From Euborellia annulipes (lineage: Eukaryota > Arthropoda > Insecta > Dermaptera > Anisolabididae): 64,000 bases of DNA. The notes under the pieces are model-generated. The model was given only the letters and a program-made list of their open reading frames with translations. It did not search any database and was not told the origin of the DNA. Shown piece by piece: positions 55,536 through 64,000 of the stretch; position 1 is the stretch's first letter, and each line of letters begins with the position of its first letter. The position numbers were made by a program, and so were the translations under genes. Location: contig JAKCPI010005636.1 in the NCBI GenBank assembly GCA_023213315.1, forward strand, positions 1 through 64,000, in the 5' to 3' direction.

Positions 55536-56820
55536 TTATGCAAATTTTTTGAAAATATTGCCATATAAGAGAACGACTGATTTGAAATCTCTTTTAAAGT
55601 TGACAGTGTTGTTTAAATATATATAGATGGATTCCAAAATCAGTCTCCGGTACCAATTTTCTTCCACTTGCAAAACCTTTACAGACTCAAAATTAAACGT
55701 GTGGCCGTGATCTGTCGCATGCCTAGACAAGGCCACTGTAGCATCATTATTTTTAACGTTGGACTTGTGTTGCGATATTCGATTGCCCAAATATTGCCTG
55801 GTCTCGCCAACATACGACATCCCACAATCCCCACAGTCAATCTTATATATAAGGTTAGATTTTTTATACAAAGGTGTTATAGACTTATTATTAAACATAT
55901 AAGATAAGGTGTTGGAAGGTCTGTAAGCTATCTTTAAATTACAATTAATCCTACATAGATATTTTTTCACCATTTCAGACAAACCAGGTATATAAATCAA
56001 ACTCTTAAATAGAGTCTGGTTTGAGTTTATAGTATCAAGTGCATCATCAGTTGTTGAGGTTATAGTATTTATACGTGGAGGGGTATTTTTCTTATTATAA
56101 TAAATACTAATCACCTTAGACACAAAACACTTAGGATAGTTATTCGCACATAAAATGTCTTTTATCTTTTTAACAACTTCTGCATGAAACTCACAGTCCG
56201 AAAGTCTAAGTGCACGATCAATTAAATTGTATATTAGATTTTTCTTATGAGATAACGGGTGATTAGAATAATAGTTCAACATTCTGTTAGATTTTTCACT
56301 CTTTCTGAACCACTTAGTTTTGACATTTTCACCCACTCTAATCAATTGCAAATCTAGAAAATTAATTCTTTCATTTATTTCCAATTCTGTAGTAAATTTT
56401 ATTTTATCATGAAAACCATTTAAAATTTCTCAGGGTTAGTTGACTTACCCCTCGGTAATGCAGTAAAGATTATATCATCCATAAATTTTAGAATGAAGTC
56501 CATCGTTTTGTAGGAATAAGGGAAAGTAATTTCAAAAATATCGGTCCACAACGAGAGTCTTTGCCAGAATTCCAAGTTTCGATCCCATCTCCGATTCCAT
56601 ATTTACTCTAAAAAATCTTATTATCTCAAAGATAAATAATGATTAAAAGAATTTAAAAATCATGTTAATAATTCTAAAATTGATCTTTATCTATTTTTTG
56701 TATTGTGTGAATTACTTCCTCATTTGTCCATTAGCTTTACAGATAGATCCAGATCAATGTTTGTAATACCATCTAGAATATCATTAGGTCACACAGTATT
56801 TCTCCTGGTTTTAATCTGAA
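55536..56820 (-). pseudogene. Penelope-like RT/GIY-YIG ORF, frameshifted copy
   Basis: An open 282-codon 3' part (55536-56384) matches residues ~267-548 of the plus-strand protein: NFLDL, the linker and the GIY-YIG domain with CGDCGMSYVGE, RISQH, HATDHGH and LILES. Upstream, 56385-56820 still aligns (a KFMDD motif near 56480, GMGSKLG near 56585, LKPGE near 56810) but in shifting frames with stops, so RT is inactivated. The GIY-YIG residues are intact, and CGDC here versus CVDC in the plus copy shows only moderate divergence. Confidence 0.85.
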
Positions 56821-57075
56821 ATCTTTCAAATTAATATCGTAAACTGAATACATTAATACTAGACTTGCCTTCTGATAAGAAATAAGATCAATTTTCTCGA
56901 TTTCCAGTTTTGTACAATGGATAATCAAAAATTTCAGCCTCACTCTAATAATATTATGGGCTTTAATAGTAAGACTTTTAAATAAATCTCTAGGTGTAGC
57001 TGTAAAAAGTTTTATAAATAAAATAGAGAAAATATAGTCATAACGAAAAGTGACAAATCCAACCATACAGTCATA

Positions 57076-58722
57076 ATGAACAAATTAGATTATATTTCTA
57101 AAATTAATCAGATGTTAGAAGACGAGAGTACTTACTCTCGTTTAAAGCGAGATCCTACTTTGGTATTACAGAAAAAGGTTAATGACTTGATTAAACAACT
57201 ATTGGATGAAAAATTAGGTGATGAAAATAAAACTTTGACTAGATGTATAACCCATAATAGCACCCCACCCAAGTTTTATGGTCTTATAAAAACGCATAAA
57301 AATAACAAACTGAGACCTATTGTTACAACTATTGGTTCTCCATTATATAAAATCTCTAAATACGTTTCGAATATATTGAATCATATTCCTCTTAATAATG
57401 AGTTCAATATCAAAGACTCTTTTCATTTTAAAGAAATAATTACAAAAGTGAGATTAAAACCAGGAGAGATCCTTGTGAGCTATGATATTACTAGTCTTTT
57501 TACTAACATAGATCTTGATCTAGCTTTAAAAATACTGATGGACAAATGGGAAATAATTACACAATACACAAAAATAGATAAAGATCAGTTTTTTGAATTA
57601 TTAACGTTGATTTTTTATAACACTTATTTTATCTTTGAAAATGAGATTTTTACTCAAGTGTATGGAGTGGGGATGGGATCGAGCTTGGGCCCAATTCTGG
57701 CAAATCTCGTTGTTGACCATCTTTTTGAAAATACCTTTCCCCTTCTTCCATATAAACCATCCTTCATTCTAAAATATATGGATGATATAATTACTGCGTT
57801 ACCGGAGGGTGAAATCAACTCAACCCTTGAAGTATTAAATGGTTTTCATGATAAAATAAAATTCACTACTGAATTGGAAATAAATGGAAAAATTAATTTC
57901 CTAGATTTACAATTGATTAGAGTGGGTGAAAATGTCAAAACCACGTGGTTCAGAAAGAATGTAAAATCTAACAGAATGTTGAACTATTATTCAGATCACC
58001 CGTTATCTCATAAGAAAAATCTTATATACAATTTAATTGATCGCGCACTTAGACTTTCTGACTGTGAGTTTCATGTAGAAGTTGTTAAAAAGATAAAAGA
58101 CATTTTATATGCAAATAACTATCCTAAGTGTTTTGTATCTAAGGTGATTAATATTTATTATAATAAGAAAAATACCCCTCCATGTATAAATGCTATAAAC
58201 TCAACAACTGATGATGCACTTGATACTGTAAACTCAAACCAAACTCTATTTAAGAGTTTAACTTATATACCTGGATTGTCTGAAACGGTGAAAAAATATT
58301 TATGTAGGATTAATTGTAATCTCAAGATAGCTTACAGACCTTCCAACACCTTATCTTATATGTTTAATAATAAGTTTACAACACCTTTGTATAAAAAATC
58401 TAACCTTATATATAAGATTGACTGTGTGGATTGTGAGATGTCGTATGTTGGCGAGACCCGGCAATATTTGGGCAATCGAATATCGCAACACAAGTCCAAC
58501 GTTAAAAATAAAGATGCTACAGTGGCTTTGTCTAAGCATGCGACAGATCACGGCCATGCGTTTAATTTTGAGTCTGTAAAGGTTCTGCAGGTGGAAGAAA
58601 ATTGGTACCGGAGACTGATTTTGGAATCCATCTATATATATCTAAACAACACTGTCAACTTTAAAAGAGATTTTAAATCAGTCGTTCTCTTATATGGCAA
58701 TATTTTCAAAAAATTTGCATAA
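57076..58722 (+). CDS. Penelope-like reverse transcriptase with GIY-YIG endonuclease
   Basis: A 548-aa open frame. RT part: FYGLIKTHK (68-75) and LRPIV (79-83); motif A with catalytic Asp in SYDITSLFTN (D137); motif B GMGSSLGPILANL (199-211); catalytic YMDD (234-237); INFLDL (273-278). After a linker comes a GIY-YIG nuclease: IYKIDC (445-450) with a CVDC pair (C450, C453), YVGE (457-460), R468, the H488-H494 HATDHGH cluster and E517 in LILES. The RT copies the element's RNA and the endonuclease nicks target DNA. At 548 aa it is shorter than typical Penelope ORFs (roughly 700-850), lacking much of the N-terminus, so ATG 57076 may be internal to the original frame. There are no internal stops, so decay is recent or slight. 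Confidence 0.9.
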   Translation: MNKLDYISKINQMLEDESTYSRLKRDPTLVLQKKVNDLIKQLLDEKLGDENKTLTRCITHNSTPPKFYGLIKTHKNNKLRPIVTTIGSPLYKISKYVSNILNHIPLNNEFNIKDSFHFKEIITKVRLKPGEILVSYDITSLFTNIDLDLALKILMDKWEIITQYTKIDKDQFFELLTLIFYNTYFIFENEIFTQVYGVGMGSSLGPILANLVVDHLFENTFPLLPYKPSFILKYMDDIITALPEGEINSTLEVLNGFHDKIKFTTELEINGKINFLDLQLIRVGENVKTTWFRKNVKSNRMLNYYSDHPLSHKKNLIYNLIDRALRLSDCEFHVEVVKKIKDILYANNYPKCFVSKVINIYYNKKNTPPCINAINSTTDDALDTVNSNQTLFKSLTYIPGLSETVKKYLCRINCNLKIAYRPSNTLSYMFNNKFTTPLYKKSNLIYKIDCVDCEMSYVGETRQYLGNRISQHKSNVKNKDATVALSKHATDHGHAFNFESVKVLQVEENWYRRLILESIYIYLNNTVNFKRDFKSVVLLYGNIFKKFA

Positions 58723-59070
58723 GAAGTCAGTCTCCGTTACTGATATGCGCACTATGCGTCTTCTCATGGCGCATGTGCGATAAAATAATTTCTTTAATAT
58801 CACGGAAAACCTTGCATTGCCTAAGTATCGTCCTACTCCTATGTACTAGGCTCTATTTCCTGCCACTACACAAAGATATTTTGAGATTATATTCAACTAT
58901 TTTTATATTATAATATTAATTTGCTCTATCCTTGCCTCCATAATAGTTTGAATGTATTGTATAAAAACATAAAGACAAAATCACAGGTATGATTAACTAA
59001 TTTATTATGTCTTTTCAAATGATTTGTAAAACAAAAAACATCTTTTGTATTATTTTCCATGTTTGTAGCT

Positions 59071-59103
59071 CCGATGATGGTTCAAACCCGAACCGAAACG
59101 TTA
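59071..59103 (+). ncRNA. Hammerhead-like motif of the plus-strand Penelope copy
   Basis: CCGATGA, T, stem GGTTC/GAACC, GAAAC, then GTTA. It lies ~350 bp 3' of the plus ORF, mirroring the minus-strand motif at 55147. The same core change (CCGATGA) is in both copies, and here the cleavage triplet is GUU. Confidence 0.5.
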
Positions 59104-59577
59104 GCAAGTGATTTTTATTAAAACTAAATGAAATATAATTAGCTGCATTCTTCTTTGGGATTTATTCCTTATCATCTTGATCATAATACTACAGCTATAA
59201 CAAATTTTCAATCACAGCCGATATAGTATTAGCCTAAATCTGACCTATATTTATATATTTTTATGCTTATATAAAAGATACATAATATATTATATAATAA
59301 CATTTATAATGTATTTATTGTTAAAAGATCAATGAAAATCAACCAAATGCATTAAATATTATTAGCTACCATTCTGACATCTCTTGGCAAATTTTTGAAT
59401 TACTTGATTTTTTGGGCATACTTTTTATGATGTATTTGTATTTATGATACACAACGCCATCTTATCGGTAAAAACATGCGTAACCACTTCGCTCCCGTAG
59501 CCCCTTAAGAATAAAATAAAAGATAAGAGAGGAGGGATGCTGGGGTTACCCAGTCAGCACCTTATAGTGTCGCTCTT

Positions 59578-59610
59578 GATGTTTCGAGCGCCAAATGGGC
59601 TCATCATCAG
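59578..59610 (-). ncRNA. Solitary hammerhead-like motif
   Basis: On the minus strand: CTGATGA, T, stem GAGC/GCTC, GAAAC, ATC. It has a different stem II from the adjacent Penelope pair, so it represents another subfamily. No inverted partner was found within the window. Confidence 0.5.
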
Positions 59611-59614
59611 GAGT

Positions 59615-60660
59615 GTAATTGCCAAAAGGTCATTAGATTTGCTGAAAGACGCCGGAAGGAATTTTTATTCTCTAAGAAAGGGGGAAAAAGCTTCGGTTAT
59701 GAGTGATTTTTTCGTTAATTCATAAAATTTTCTCTCATCTGAGATTTCGAGTAGTAGCAGTAAAATAAAAATTTTAATTTAATAAAAAGTGGTCTTGCAT
59801 TTGATAGAAAATATAAAAATATTTTGATAATTTGGGTTTTGAATTTATTGAAAAATATTTTTTTTTTTTTTTTTTTTTAAGTTAATCCTTGGTTGTCTTG
59901 GGATTTTAGATGTTAGCCAGAACTCTTAAGTAAGTTAATGATGAATGGATGTAATTTAAAAAAAGATTTCAATGATGCTGATATTTCACGCGGAAACATA
60001 AATCAAACGAGGATCACTTGAACATCTAAACAATATTAATCCCGATATAAGTTACTTATTCAATAAAAAAATATAGAATAAGATTTAAATATTATCAAAA
60101 CTAGCTTGTATTAAAGAGGTATAGGATAAAAATCTTTTTAATCCTTATTATCCTATTTAATATTATAGTCTGGGCAACGAGCCAAACGCCCACCGAAAAG
60201 CAAATTGAACAACTTAAGAGTTAAGTATTTTAATCTATCGAAAACTTTCTCTGGATCATTATTACATTCATAATTCACGGCCATTAAGAGATCAAAGGAC
60301 ATAAAGATTGATCTCAAAGGACAATTACTAAATATCCAAGAGAAAAAATAACTTCGGGATCGGCAAGTTTTAAAAAATCTGTAAAATTAATTAAAATTTA
60401 AAAGACAGATATTTAAAAAATATATATATTTTATGAAATTATATAAATAATATACTTTTACAGCTATACCTTGCATAGCCAAGCTTGAAGTTTTTTAATA
60501 AAAAATGTTTTTTGCTTTTACTTAAAAAAAGGCTTCAAGTAGGTCGCCACATAGCCGGGATTGATTTATTCGTAGTATTGATGTATTGTGTGTCAATTGG
60601 GATGCCTAACTCATAGGCGTTAGGGAATTTTATTACTCTCGAAACATTTTTACATCTAAT
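59615..60660. other. AT-rich DNA, no supported feature
   Basis: No gene or bounded repeat was seen; T-run at 59858-59878. Confidence 0.45.
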
Positions 60661-60668
60661 GGTACAGT

Positions 60669-61175
60669 CAGGACACATGCCCAGGGCCCTGACGGCAAGG
60701 GGGCCCTAGAAAGTTTCAAAAAATTCGCATTATATTGTATTAAATTATTTAAAAAGTTAGGCAAAATTTAAAAGCAAAGTAAAAATAGATACTTAAAGAA
60801 TTATATATATCATGTGTTGGTCCATGAGGAAATTATGAAAAACATATAACCAAGTATTTATTAATTTAAATAAGCGAAAATGTAGGTACCGCCGGGAGTC
60901 GCACCACGGATCTGTCGATTTACGCTCAACATGCCCTAGCGTAAATCGAAAGATCCGTGGTGCGACCCCGGCGGTACCTACATTTTCGCTTATTTAAATT
61001 AATAAATACTTGGTTATATTTTTTCATAGATACTTAATTTTCTTAAAAAATATATATAGACTATATTTCTTTCTGTAGATGACAGGCAAGTTGAATTAAA
61101 TCATAAAATTTTATGTAAGGGTGGCCCAGTAATAGGTCTTGCCGAGGGTTCAAAAAAAAGATAGTTACGGCCCTG
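60669..61175. mobile_element. hAT-like element with nested palindrome
   Basis: Identical 8-bp flanks GGTACAGT (60661-60668 and 61176-61183) bound a 507-bp unit. It has CCCAGGGCCCTGACGG near the left end and AGTTACGGCCCTG at the right end; the left terminal bases are partly diverged. A palindrome of SINE-like sequence lies inside (60846-61020). Confidence 0.7.
60846..61020. repeat. Head-to-head tRNA-like palindrome
   Basis: Arms of ~80 bp are almost exact inverted complements. Each read outward contains GCGTAAATCG, GATCCGTGGTGCGAC and CCCGGCGGTACCTACATTTTCG, where GGTGCGACTCC resembles a B box with one mismatch. This looks like two SINE heads fused tail-out, or a palindromic MITE built from tRNA-like sequence. 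Confidence 0.6.
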
Positions 61176-61189
61176 GGTACAGTAGCCTA

Positions 61190-62150
61190 CTTAAAATGTA
61201 AAATGTATTGGAAGTACTTTCAAAAAAATTTTGAACTGATAATTTGATAAATTTTTTTTTTTTTTTTTTTTTTTGATTAGTTAATTAGTTTTTTAAAAAT
61301 AACTCTTAAATATGAATTTCGTAAGGTAAATTTTTAAAAAAATTGTACATCTAGCTGAAATGTACCAGGTATGTGTGAACAATAATTGATCGCTCAGTAT
61401 AGAATTTTGACCTTTCTTCCACTGACACCCCAAATTTTTTAAAATGAAATTAAAATCGTAACTCCACCCCTCTAAGAAAAGTCCACACCGCTAGTCTATA
61501 AATATTTTAATAAAGAATATCTAATAAAAGAATTTTTGTTGTCAAAGAGAGAAAAATTAAATTTTAAAATACAATACAATCGATATTTATCAATAAATAA
61601 AAGAAAGGAGAGCAAACTAAAATATTAAATAAACCAATCAATTTAAGGCGAGTTTGAAAAATAAGATAAATGTTTAATTTCCAGTAGATTCTTTTAGACT
61701 GAAGACGAATGGGATATAGAAAAGACAGGTGTATACAAAATATCCATCAGTCGCTTTTAGGAAATGGATTATAAAAAGACTCTTTGACAGACGGAAGTGC
61801 TCAATCATTTTTTTTTAATAGAATCCATAAATTCAAAGAGAAGTGAATGAATTGATGACAATTTTTTTTTGAAATTATTAAATTTAATTCATGATCTCCC
61901 TTATTCACTTGTCTAAAATCCTAACGGCGATGTGCGCATGTCAATAAGGGAATTGACAATCACGTAATAAATATTTAAAAAGTTTTAGGGGTAGAAGGAA
62001 AAGAGTAAATTGAATTTCAATAACATCTCGACCCTTGCTTGGTAAGAAATTTGATTTTATTAATTGTTAATTTTTTATTCATTAAAGGGAAAAATGGAAA
62101 AATATTTCCCTGAGGTTAGTTGGAGATTAATGGGCTTGATGTTACCCCCT
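61190..62150. other. AT-rich DNA, no supported feature
   Basis: T-run at 61251-61274. No gene or element with ends was seen. Confidence 0.45.
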
Positions 62151-62199
62151 CCCCCTCCCCCTTCTTTTTCCCTTGGTATTCAAAGTGTACTCAATTAAG

Positions 62200-62345
62200 A
62201 GCCCCAGAGGAGAGGGGCGTTGCTATTTTGCTATAAATAGGGGACCCATAGGGCTTGAAAAGGGTCGCAATTCGTGACAATTTAAGCTTAGCTAGAGTTA
62301 GCAAAGAAGAAAAAAAATGAGAGGTCGACTGGAAAGAAATAGAAG
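62200..62345 (+). promoter_or_regulatory. Candidate TATA promoter and short first exon
   Basis: CTATAAATAG at 62231-62240 follows a G-rich block (AGGAGAGGGGCG). A start would be expected near 62262-62270. ATG at 62318 opens only ten codons, and a possible donor AG|GTGATT ends at 62345. No downstream exon was found, so this is tentative. Confidence 0.35.
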
Positions 62346-62570
62346 GTGATTGTCTGAAAGGGGAGGATTAAAATTGATTGATGAACCTTTGCAGTGAAAA
62401 GAAAAAAAAAAATTTGAAAAAAAAATTTATGAATTATTTAAATGTCTTTTTCATAGATATTCAATAAGAGAGAATGAATGACCGATATTATGTATGTATG
62501 TTAATATTCAAGTATATAAGGCAATTTCAAATTTTAAATCCAAAATAGAAAAACAATCTTTATTTTAAAC

Positions 62571-62745
62571 TGCTACAGCTACACTCGTCGGGTGGTTAAT
62601 TTAAAAAATCTCTAAGTATTTTTCTCGAAAACGTTGATGCACACGTTTGACCTGAAAAATTAAACGAATATTTAAAAAATACTTAGAGATTTTTTAAATT
62701 AACCATAAACACATCTAAATCCTGTGCCGACGAGTGTAGCTGTAG
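62571..62745. repeat. Fold-back with ~60-bp arms
   Basis: CTGCTACAGCTACACTCGTC and GTTAATTTAAAAAATCTCTA blocks at 62569-62628 are mirrored at 62672-62747, where an extra ~22 bp (CACATCTAAATCC) interrupts the right arm. Probably a small MITE; target duplication not clear. Confidence 0.6.
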
Positions 62746-63071
62746 CAAACGCTTAAAATAAAGGTAAACAAAATCTCGTCCCAGAATTGAATAAAAATTT
62801 AGAAAAACAATATTTGAATAATAATAAAGAGGTAGAGAATTTATCAAAGCATTATCAGAAGATCTTGAATGTTGAAAATTCAAATTTAATCAACAAGCCA
62901 CCCTCGAAGAAATAAAAATATTCTGAAGCGGAGTTTCTAAATCCAAAGGCCAAATGGTTATCTTAAGATGTCATATAAAATAAATTAAATTATATTTAAA
63001 AAAAAGTTAAATAAATCAATGAACTATAATTTCCATCACTTTTTTAATTATAAGATAAAATATAGAAGTAA

Positions 63072-63600
63072 TTGGGCGATGCTGGAACCAAGCGCCATTA
63101 TGATCCAAATTGAGATAAGGGAGCGTACAAGTATTACGTAACGCAATTTTTGAAGATTTTTGACCCCCCTCCCCCGCCATGTAACGCGCCGTAACATTTT
63201 TCTGGACCCCCCCCCCTAGATGTTACGTAACGCTCAAGTGGCCATATTTTCTAAAAGTCACAATTATGTTGCGCAAAGTATCAGAAAGTCGCTAAAATAC
63301 CAGTTATGTTCAACCCCCTCCCCCCTTGTAACGCATGGTAACGTTTTACGAGAACCCCCCTCCCCCCAAATCGCCTTACGTAATACTTGTACGGTCCCTA
63401 AGACCTCCATCTTGTAGGGAAAAAAGATCTACCTCTTGTTTAAATCACAACATTATTACTCTGTGCACTTTTTTTGTATAAAACAAGAAAAAAAAGTCAT
63501 TGCCATTGGTTTTGTTTACAATTGTGCAAATGAAATGCCCCTTATCTCAGATTTAGGTTAATAGCGCTTGGTTCCTTCATGCATAACATCGTCCAATTCA
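63072..63600. repeat. Outer inverted-repeat element enclosing a Harbinger-like MITE
   Basis: ATTGGGCGATGCTGGAACCA ... AAGCGCCATTA at 63071-63100 is mirrored by TAATAGCGCTTGGTTCC ... ATCGTCCAATT at 63560-63600. The remaining interior contains the MITE at 63119 and a unique AT-rich part. Confidence 0.6.
63119..63398. mobile_element. 280-bp PIF/Harbinger-like MITE
   Basis: TIRs GGGAGCGTACAAGTATTACG and the complement of CGTAATACTTGTACGGTCCC are flanked on both sides by TAA (63116-63118 and 63399-63401), the 3-bp TWA duplication of PIF/Harbinger elements. The interior has repeated TGTAACGCG/GTAACG motifs and C-runs. The plus frame at 63220 is repeat-derived. Confidence 0.75.
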
Positions 63601-63604
63601 CTTT

Positions 63605-64000
63605 TTCGGATGAATCAGTTAATTGTAAATACAGTATAGTAGTCTATATTATTTATTCTATATGCATTAAGTACGCATATGACAGATAAATGTCCTTTTT
63701 GCTTCGCCTTATCTTTTTTTACCGTAATTATTTTTCTTTTACTAGACAAGTTTAGTTAATAGAAGTCAGGAAAAGAGAATGTTTTAGTTTAGGGAAGAAG
63801 TTGCTAGTGGCTACTAGAGAGAGAGAGTCTAACAAGTGAATGAAAGGCCCTCGGCTTAGGGGATAATAATGTAATTAGGGCCTCTACAAAATAATTTGGG
63901 CAATTCGATTACACAGCTTGCAAAAGACATGTATTCTCTCTTCTCAAAAGCGTTGGTCACAAAGTAATAGCTTTCGATGGGATGAAAGGGTAAAATATTC
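63605..64000. other. AT-rich DNA to window end, no supported feature
   Basis: It holds a short (GA)n run near 63818. No gene was identified. Confidence 0.45.

Larger units (their letters stand above)
55060..59190. mobile_element. Head-to-head pair of Penelope-like retroelements
   Basis: About 55060-56820 (minus) and 57430-59190 (plus) are inverted homologues running from an internal RT segment through GIY-YIG and a 3' region with a hammerhead-like motif. Between them is ~250 bp belonging to neither recognisable RT segment. Penelope-like elements are known for inverted, 5'-truncated partner copies and for hammerheads in their terminal repeats, so this arrangement fits the family. Confidence 0.85.

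Noticed and set aside
55668..55907. Antisense frame over the Penelope GIY-YIG region (also at 58351-58557)
   Set aside because: It is a shadow of the conserved endonuclease frame and appears in both copies for that reason.

Overview
The window is AT-rich, intron-like eukaryotic DNA, most likely from an animal. Supporting this are tRNA-derived SINEs, a Penelope-like retroelement, hAT, Harbinger and Helitron DNA transposons, polypyrimidine/AG and AG/GT splice signals, and very few long open frames. TATA boxes and TCAGT-type initiators with (GA)n and (GTCA)n tracts suggest an arthropod. A parasitic copepod or another repeat-swollen AT-rich genome would fit, but the species cannot be named from the sequence. 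Nothing prokaryotic is present: no operons, rRNA or CRISPR.

Host gene content is thin. The best case is a TATA-containing GC-rich promoter near 33.9 kb, a 5' leader with a six-codon upstream ORF, a 24-codon first coding exon (34109-34180) and a phase-compatible Gly/Ser/His-rich exon at 38947-39107. I do not recognise the protein. Four other plus-strand sites (2.65, 12.58, 23.78 and 47.0 kb) share an initiator-like TAGTARTGA box followed 75-145 bp later by an AG|GTAAAT or AG|GTATTT donor; they may be alternative first exons. The 23.7 kb site also has CCAAT and E2F-like boxes. A TATA box lies at 62.2 kb.

The rest is layered mobile DNA. One family, here called RepA (about 640-700 bp, hairpins at both ends), occurs about 18 times and is repeatedly interrupted by other elements. 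Short hAT-like MITEs with 8-bp target duplications are frequent, including RepB, which carries a piece of the RepA terminal hairpin. A 2.5-kb compound hAT element (40603-43078) encloses two opposed RepA copies. A non-autonomous Helitron (51621-52390) carries four GC-rich ~100-bp units. A Harbinger-type MITE is at 63119-63398.

From 55.1 to 59.2 kb lies a head-to-head pair of Penelope-like elements: an intact-looking 548-aa RT plus GIY-YIG ORF on the plus strand and a frameshifted copy on the minus strand. Each has a hammerhead-ribozyme-like motif about 350 bp downstream of its ORF. Similar motifs recur at 35.3, 36.3, 37.4, 49.0, 52.7, 53.0 and 59.6 kb, mostly as inverted minus/plus pairs inside long palindromes. 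This dispersed set of paired hammerhead-like modules is the most interesting signal. Family and repeat names such as RepA, RepB and SINE-A are labels made up for this report.
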